Shown here one piece after another: positions 57,382-64,000 of a stretch of DNA of 64,000 nucleotides; positions within the stretch are counted from its first letter, which is position 1, and the number at the start of each line of letters is the position of its first letter. The translations under genes were made by a program, and so were the position numbers. Location of the stretch: contig NC_071328.1 of NCBI RefSeq assembly GCF_010183535.1, positions 16,678,001 through 16,742,000 on the forward strand, given 5' to 3'. Origin of the DNA: Caenorhabditis remanei (lineage: Eukaryota; Nematoda; Chromadorea; Rhabditida; Rhabditidae). The notes under the pieces were generated by a model. The model searched no databases. It had not been told where the DNA came from and worked only from the letters and a program-made list of their open reading frames with translations.

Positions 57382-59320
57382 ATGTCAGATAGGAAGGAGG
57401 ACTTTACCTCGATAAATTATACTGGATTCGGAGGAGATGAATACAATTTGCAGACCGGAATAGTGGTAAACATTTGTTTTGTCAGTTTTCTACAAAAATT
57501 TTTCTCTAGGAAGCCTCCGACTCGACCTACAACACATTCCTTGATGATAATAATCCAAAAGTGCTGACAACAATGAGAAACATGTTTTCTGAGCGAAAAT
57601 CCGACGATTACGAGTTGGTCTATCATAATTTCTCAGAAAACCATCCGATTCCGACAAGAAATACTCAAAATCTGAATCAATACTATCCGGAATCTCATTT
57701 GAATCAACAAATTGCTCAAAATCAACACGTTTATCGTATCATTCATCATAATCCACATCCGATTCGTCAAATTCAACATTTCGTCCCGAATCCTCAACCG
57801 GGACCGCCAGAAGTTAAAGAAGAAGACGATTATGAGGAGGAGGATCATGATGAAGACGATTTTATGGAAGATGTAAGCGAAAAATCGACAAAATCCGCCA
57901 AAAATCGAAAAAAAAAACGCTCGTTTCTGTTTTTGCTGATAATGTTGAGCCAAAAACCACTAAAATCGGTTGAAAAGTTACAGCTATTTCAATTTTTGCT
58001 GAGGCTAACTGACTACAAACTACGAAAGTAAGTTAGCCTCAACAAATCTTCACTGAGGTTAACTCCATTTTGTAGTTTGTAGTTACTTAGCCTCAGTAAA
58101 ATTCAAAAAACCAGGTTTTCATTGGAAAAAGCTAATTTTTTTTTTCACATTTTGCTTATAGAAATTCTGAGAAAAGTCTCATAATTGAATTTGAATTCAG
58201 AAAATCGCTGGCGCACCTTTGACGTGTTATCGGTGTTCTTTTTTAGCTGAGCACCGGAGAAACCTTGTTTTCTTTCAAAATATAATATTTTCCTCTCAAA
58301 AATTCAGCTTTTAAACTAAAAATGAGTTTATTTCGAAAGTTTTGAAGAGAAAAACTACAAAAATCGAGAAAAAACTGAGTTCGCATCGAAGTTTTACTGA
58401 GGCTAAGCGACTACAAACTACAAAAAGCTCTTAGCCTCAGCAAAACTCAATCTTGCTCTTTTTTCAACAGAAGACGTTTAAAATGAAAGCGAAATTCGTG
58501 AAAATCACGCGAAAAAAAGAGAAATATGAAATTAGAAGTCTCAAAAGGGCATATTTGTATGCATGTGAGCTCTCGTCATAATCTCTATTTTTCGTTTTTT
58601 TCTTCGAAACAAAATCTCTTAAACAATTATAAAATCCCTTTAATCCGTTCATCAAATTTTGCAGAATCGAATTGTTCATCATTGTCCAGAATGCAGTAAG
58701 AAATATACATCGGAACGTCGTCTCAAACATCATATCGAAGTACACAAGAATGCGAATGCTTATAAATGTCCAAAATGTGGATATTGTTATCAGAGTCCCG
58801 ACAGTTTACGAAGACATTGGAAGGTAAACTTGGCTGATATTTCTGGTAGAATCGTGCAAAATTAGTTAAATAAATTTCTTTGGAAATCTAGGAAAAACCG
58901 CTATTTTTAAAAGTATTTTTCTGAGGCTAACTTTATCTTGTAGTTTGTAGTCGGTTAGCCTCAGTAAACAATTGTTCCTCTTGAAATTGAGAATGTGCTT
59001 GGTTTTCACAATTATTTTTGTAATTTTTACTATTTTTGCATCAAAAATTAGAATTTGCAGCTTCTTTTTAGCAGAAACTGCTCAATTTCATCGAAAAATC
59101 AATTTTTAGACAAAGTAGTGCAAAATTTGATGAGGCTAACTCCTATTTGTAGTTTGTAGTCACTTAGCCTCAGCAAACAGTTATCTGAGATTTCCAGTTG
59201 TTTTCGAACATTTTAAATCCAAAAAAATTATTTTTCCTATTTCAGAAAACTCCAAACTGCGACGAGACGCTCCCCAAATCAATGAAAGCGGAAAGTATGG
59301 AGCCAACACCTCAAGAATGA
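57382..59320 (+). CDS. Small C2H2-type zinc-finger protein, 226 aa
   Basis: Exons: 57382-57465, 57510-57872, 58665-58823, 59246-59320, all phase 0. The N-terminal ~150 residues are disordered, Asn/Gln/His/Pro-rich (PIPTRNTQNLNQYYPE) and end in an acidic run (KEEDDYEEEDHDEDDFMED). Two fingers follow: C-x2-C-x12-H-x3-H, then C-x2-C-x12-H-x6-C completed by KTPNC across the last splice junction. The final finger matches the last finger of the gene at 20,295 (RNPQC), also split at the same place by an intron, so the two are paralogues; this one lacks the first finger. Likely a nuclear nucleic-acid-binding protein; no specific name. Introns contain several MITE-1 copies. The start ATG immediately follows an acceptor (AATTTTTAG). 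Confidence 0.85.
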
Positions 59321-59905
59321 CCGATTTCTCTCATCAAATCTTGATTTTTCTACTTATTAATATATTCCTGTTGATTTTTTCTCAGTTTTTCACCCTTTTT
59401 GTCCACTATTTGCTCACTGTTTGTCCAGTTTTGTCCATGAATTATCATATTACACAGAAAATCGAAAAAAAAACACATCCCCGTGACCACTTCCATTTGA
59501 TTCAATTTAGTTTAAAACATCTTTTTTAGTTGTATTTTGATAATTATAAACTTGAATTTTTCTTTTTTTCACTTTCATGCTTTTCGTTTTCCATTCAAAT
59601 TCTGTGATAATTTCATCGGAATATGATTACCTATTTCTCCTGTATTTAAAGCTTCGCTGAGGCTAAGAAATATTGTAGTTTGTAGTCACTTAGCCTCAGC
59701 AAAAGATGAGATTCGATTCAAATTGATGTTTGAATGATTTTTTCGCCTTTTTTTCAGAATTTTGGATTGAAAAATCAACCTTTTCTGCCAGGCAGTAGTT
59801 TGGTTATGTAAAAAAACATTTCTTGTTGAAAAAGGCGGAAAAAAGCCGTTTGTTTACTGAGGCTAACACATTCTTGTAGTTTGTAGTCAATTAGCCTCAG
59901 CAAAA
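57995..59905. repeat. MITE-1 copies in and after zinc-finger gene 2
   Basis: Copies lie at about 57995-58046 and 58049-58101 (adjacent, opposite), 58392-58445, 58917-58968, 59127-59178, 59652-59704 and 59853-59905. All intronic ones avoid the exons. The last two are in the spacer to the next gene. Confidence 0.8.
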
Positions 59906-60132
59906 ATGTGATTCGCTCCAACCGCCACATTAGCCACGTTGTATACGCAACACGTAACCTAGGTGTCCCCAAGACGTCCACTGGCTGCATATGAACGTCC
60001 ACAGTGGCCGGTTGCTTAGATGGTCCCTCTCATTCTCTCTGCTACCCTCCCCTATCTTCACACTATTTCTCTCTTTCTCTAGTCGCATAATTCTCCTCTC
60101 TCTCTCGTTTTCTAACGATCCTTGTTATTTAG
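59321..60132. other. Spacer and presumed promoter of the right-edge gene
   Basis: It contains the T-rich 3' flank of zinc-finger gene 2, two MITE-1 copies and from 60,015 a CT-rich stretch ending in GTTATTTAG (60,132), which could be a splice or trans-splice acceptor. No coding exon seen. Confidence 0.5.
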
Positions 60133-60228
60133 ACCATCGAAACTCATAACAAGAGTGTGCACCCATCTGACTGTCCGTCGTCAAAGGATACGATAGGAAA
60201 CGAATATTCAGATAGATTTCCTCAGAAA

Positions 60229-63200
60229 ATGTGAGTTTTTGTCTAAATTTTCATTCCAAAACCGCAAAAATCGGTTTGGAAACGCGAAATTATATAATGT
60301 TTCGTTTTTGCTGAGGCTAACTTGTTTTTTTAGTTTGTAGTTTGTAGTTAGCCTCAGTAAAACTTATAAATCCCATTTTTGATCAAATTTTGGGTTATTT
60401 CCTTATTTTTGATATTTTTTCAAATAATTTGACTCAAATTCATTGCAAATTTGGGAAAAAACACAGAAAAATAGTTATTTCCAGGTAAAATCCATTTTCC
60501 CGTGAATTTGTTTTGTTGATTTTTGCTGATAAATTTCCTATTGAATTTGAAAAATAGAAAATCAGATCAAAAATTTGGAAGCAAAAACTACTAAAATCGG
60601 TTGAAAACACGCAAAGTTACAGCGATTTAAAGTTTTGCTGAGGCTAACTGCTCAGGCAACTCGATATCAATCTAATTCAAGTAAATTTAGAGACTAACGC
60701 GACCCAGTTAGATTGACCCACAGTCTAATTAGACTAGCATTTTGTCTAATTAGACTACAATTTTGTCTAATCCAACTAACATACAATCTAAATAGACTTG
60801 CCTGTCTATTTAGACTTTAAAACTGTCTAATTAGACTTTCAAAACGAGCTAATCTAACTAGATTGTATTTAGATTGCTATTATGTCTAATTAGACTTCGG
60901 TTGTCTAATTAGACTAACATCGAGTTGCCTGAGTGACTACAAACTACAAAAGTAAGTTAGCCTCAGCAAATCTTCACTGAGGCTAACAGATTTTTGTAGT
61001 TTGCAGTCTGTTAGCCTCAGTAAAGTTTGAAATGCAGTTTTTGACTGAATTTTGCGATTTTTCGACACTTTTCAGTTGCTATTAGAAGATTTTATTGATT
61101 TTCACAACAAACTGCAATCATATACTTCATTTTTTTCAGGAATCTGGAAGAATCGAGTGATGGAGCAGGACCAGGTCCGGATACCGAACTCATTCGTGCT
61201 CGAGCAGCTGCAGCAGCAGGAACAAAACCCACTCCCACATCAACATCTTCCCCTCTCCAACGAAACAATGCTCAACGACAACTTCCGAGTTATTCCGAAA
61301 GATTTTCCGATTTGAGAGCCTCATTTGGACTGAAAGAACCGCTTCCCGGCCCTGCGTCATGGTTTAAGAAGAAGGAAGAGAAAGTGTCTGATCGAATACC
61401 TCAACCGAGTCCATTCTCTACGAAATCCGGTGGTTCTGGACTATTCGGAGCATCTGGAGTGCCTTCTGGAGCACCTGCTAAACATGTAACCTTCAACAAA
61501 GCACTGGAAGCAGTTGGATCATCTAATAGACCTTCTGGAGCAGCGCCAAAACCACCTGGAACGACTTCTGGAGCTCCTGGAGCTTCTGGAGCAACTAACG
61601 GCACTTCTGGTACTCCTGGAGTACCTGTTTTACCGCCTAGAGCTCCACCGGGTTTACCAGAACGGAAACCGCAGCCATATATTCCTTTGGTAAGGATTTA
61701 ATGGTCTGGCGCTCCTTTGACGCATTTTAATAGTGATTCTAGTCACCATCAAACCAGTTGTACCGAATCACCTCCAACGAATATTCTTTTCTATTAAAAA
61801 ACAGCAATTTTTGTTTCAGATTATTCAAAAAACCGGTGAAATTTTGTTTAAATTCAGGAAAAACAGTGAAAAGTAGAGAAAAAGACGAAAAACCACGTGG
61901 AGAAAGTTAGGCTCAACAAAATCGGTGTAGTTTGTAGTCTTAGCCTCAGCAAACTATTTTTGGAAAAAACTTTTTTTTTTGCAACTATTTTTGGAAAAAT
62001 TCAATTTCTTGGCAATTTTGATCAAATTTTCGCATGAATCTGTGTGTTTTCGCCGAAATTTTGTCAATTCCCGCTGAAAATTCAGCAAAATCGGTGTAGT
62101 TTGTAGTCTTAGCCTCAGCAAACTATTTTTGGAAAAAACTTTTTTTTTGCAACTATTTTTGGAAAAATTCAATTTCTTGGCAATTTTGATCAAATTTTCG
62201 CATGAATCTGTGTGTTTTCGCCAAAATTTTGTCAATTTCGGCGGAAAATTCGTGAAAAAATAGATAAGTTATAGAAAACCACGATTCTAGATGACCTTCT
62301 GGCGCACCTTTGACGCTTTCTCTTTTCCGATTCAGCTACAACAGGTATTCATTAGTGCTTTCTTGAGCCGGTTTTCATGAAGCTCTCGGAGCAAAAGCAT
62401 ATAAATTCGAGCGGAAAATAACAATTTCTTAGTCTGAATCGGTAGTTTCTGGCGCGCCTCTCACGCTTTTTCTTCATTAAAAAATATCATTTTCAGCCCA
62501 AGAAGCCAACGACGACGTTGCAGGCACCGAAAAAGATTGTTAGTTTTTTTTCAAAAAAAAATAATTTTCAATTAAAAAAAATTAAACATTTTAGCCACAG
62601 CCACCGGGTAGCGCACGTTACGCCCCAACGAATCAACCGATTGGTACTGGATCTCTTCTTCCGAATCCCAGTGAGTTTTAGTCGATTTTTCACTAAAAAT
62701 TCAGAAAAAATAGCTAAAGCCCCGCCCACTTTCAGACATTCCTTCCATCCCTGTTTACGCAATGGTCGCACACATTCAAAAGTCGAATCCTAACTTTGAT
62801 CCACACGGAGCGGCGAATCGAGATTTCCCAAAACCCACTCCATTTACTAAACGGAAACCATTGCCTTCTGCAAAAAAGCCACGAATTCCAGTCCGAATTC
62901 CAATCCAGACACCTCCGATTCGTCCGATGACCGAAGCGGCGGCGATTACAGCTGAGATGGATGCTTATATGGATATGGATATTCCAGAAGCCGTTGGAGC
63001 CGAGGAGGCGGAGCTAGAGGAGGCGGAGCTAGAGCCGGAGCCAGAGATGGAGCCAGAACCCCAACCAACTTCCGATGATCTCTACGACATTCCATTTCCG
63101 AGTCCTCCACCTCCGATGCCACCAGTTTCACGTCTCCCTGATGGTTGGCAAGCCGATCCACGTGTATTCGACGTGGCTGCGGTGGAGCAGAAAATGCGGC

Positions 63201-64000
63201 GTGAAAAGGAAGCGGCGGAGAGACAATTGGATAAGAAAATGAGGGGGAAAGAGCGAAAATTGGGGATCAAAACCGAGAAAATGACAGATGAAGACGTGAA
63301 ACCCATGCTGAAAGGGCGGTCCAACAAACCATATACCCTCCCACAGGCTCTCTCGATTCAACTGGATTCTGACTCTTTTGACGATGATATGGATTTCACG
63401 CCTTCAATATTAAACTCGAGAAAACGTGCTCTACCGCCAGATTCGGACATGGATTATACGAACTATGATAACATGGATTATCTGAGCTCCCCGGAGAAAT
63501 TTACGGAGAAATCTCCAGAGAAGTTCCCAGAGAAATCAAGTGTTCCCCCACCGGCCCGCCCAATGGGATCCGTTATAAAACCCATCGATGGCTATACACC
63601 GCCTAGAAAAGTGTTCACTTTTCAAAAATGGGATCCGGCGAATGATAAGCCGCTACCGCTACCGCTACAAAGACCACAAACTACAAAGAGTGCTCCCAAG
63701 CCGCAATCGTCGAGACTACAAACTACAAAAACTGATAGACAAGATCTAGCGGACTATGATGATACGGATATGGACTACCCCCCACCGCAACCACCACTAC
63801 AAACTACACGCGCGGCTAAGCCGCTCACAATTCCCAAAAAAACTGTGGAGGAAGCGGCGAGCTATACAGAAATGGACGAAACGCGTTAGTTAGACTGTCC
63901 CCCACTTTTGTTGCATTTATCGATTTTTCAGTCCCACCACGCACAAGACAGCCGTATTTCAATTTCAATTCGTCGCAAAAAAAGACGGCGAAAGGAGGAC
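60229..64000 (+). CDS. Disordered Pro/acidic protein, incomplete at right edge
   Basis: Exons: 60229-60230, 61140-61689, 62497-62538, 62595-62670, 62736-63884, 63932-64000 and beyond; 629 codons in the window. The start codon is split: AT ends exon 1 (donor GTGAGT) and G begins exon 2, giving MNLEESSDGAGPGPDTELIR. No ATG lies upstream in that frame in the first exon. Features in order: Ala/Pro/Thr-rich segment, a FGLKEPLPGPASWFKKKEE motif, Gly/Ser/Pro repeats (TSGAPGASGATNGTSGTPG), Pro-rich stretches, an acidic run (EEAELEEAELEPEPEMEPEP) and a charged probable helix (AVEQKMRREKEAAERQLDKK). Next come DMDY/SPEKF repeats and three LQTT(K/R)- or PQTTK-type words. No folded domain and no family recognised. 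Basic patches (KKMRGKERK) make a nuclear location plausible. Introns 1-3 carry MITE-1, a nested element and a direct duplication. Confidence 0.8.
60632..61025. repeat. Interrupted MITE-1 followed by an intact one
   Basis: One MITE-1 is split: the left part is 60632-60651 (GCTGAGGCTAACTG) and the right part 60933-60970 (TGACTACAAACTAC to CTCAGCAAA). The 281 bp between are a separate element. A complete copy follows at about 60973-61025. All are in intron 1 of the right-edge gene. Confidence 0.8.
60652..60932. mobile_element. Element with an array of GTCTAATTAGACT palindromes, nested in MITE-1
   Basis: The ends are inverted: CTCAGGCAACTCGAT and ATCGAGTTGCCTGAG. The flanks TAACTG and TGACTAC suggest a 2-bp duplication TG in the host MITE-1. 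Inside, GTCTAATTAGACT occurs exactly at 60723, 60744, 60825, 60884 and 60903. Variants (CTAATCCAACT, CTAAATAGACT, CTATTTAGACT, CTAACTAGATT) lie between, mostly 18-21 bp apart. No coding capacity. Confidence 0.8.
61918..62255 (+). repeat. 169-bp direct duplication in intron 2 of the right-edge gene
   Basis: The unit starting AAAATCGGTGTAGTTTGTAG occurs at 61918 and 62087, nearly identical over its length, including a right-half MITE-1 (GTAGTCTTAGCCTCAGCAAA). Within each unit CAACTATTTTTGGAAAAA is itself partly repeated. Confidence 0.85.

Overview
The window is nuclear DNA from a nematode, almost certainly a Caenorhabditis species. The genes have several short exons, with GTRAGT-type donors and strict TTTTCAG-type acceptors, many introns of 45 to 75 nt, AT-rich non-coding sequence, AATAAA signals close behind stop codons, and dense short fold-back repeats. 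I cannot name the species. All exon models below were built by hand from frame, splice sites and comparison between copies inside the window.

Layout. (1) 1-20,250: about 20 kb with no gene I can support. It is full of ~52-bp fold-back elements (called MITE-1 here: ends CTGAGGCTAA, core GACTACAAACTACAA), pyrimidine tracts and repeats of a TCTCTGCGTCTC motif. (2) 20,295-24,701 (+): a six-exon zinc-finger gene whose fifth intron carries a nested 853-bp palindrome. (3) 25,650-49,400: a tandem array of two unrelated multi-membrane-spanning families, all on the + strand. Family T (seven predicted TM segments, about 300 aa) has five intact copies, T-A to T-E. Family F (about 270 aa, seven coding exons) has one intact copy, one copy lacking a recognisable start, and one truncated pseudogene. 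In each block an F copy lies directly upstream of one or two T copies. This region has essentially no MITE-1. It is instead loaded with a second fold-back family (MITE-2: GTTGACAACTTTT...GCTCCGCCCACTTTTGAGATA), larger palindromes and a 32-unit minisatellite. (4) 49,785-53,212 (+): a proline-rich gene of unknown function, tail to tail with (5) 53,473-56,582 (-): the PNISR-type SR-related splicing protein, the only gene here whose orthology I recognise with confidence. (6) 57,382-59,320 (+): a small zinc-finger gene, divergent from the PNISR gene and paralogous to the first zinc-finger gene. (7) 60,229 to the window end (+): a disordered Pro/acidic protein, incomplete on the right.

How it fits together. 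The right third looks like a stable housekeeping or regulatory neighbourhood (splicing factor, zinc finger, disordered nuclear-type proteins), with E2F-like and TGCGTCTC-type sites in two promoters. The middle looks like a young, fast-changing island: segmental duplication, gene conversion, gene death and tRNA-like palindromes. The most interesting possible system is the co-duplicated F+T pair, perhaps transcribed together, in which the first half of the T proteins diverges while the second half is nearly identical between copies. Functions of F and T are unknown to me.
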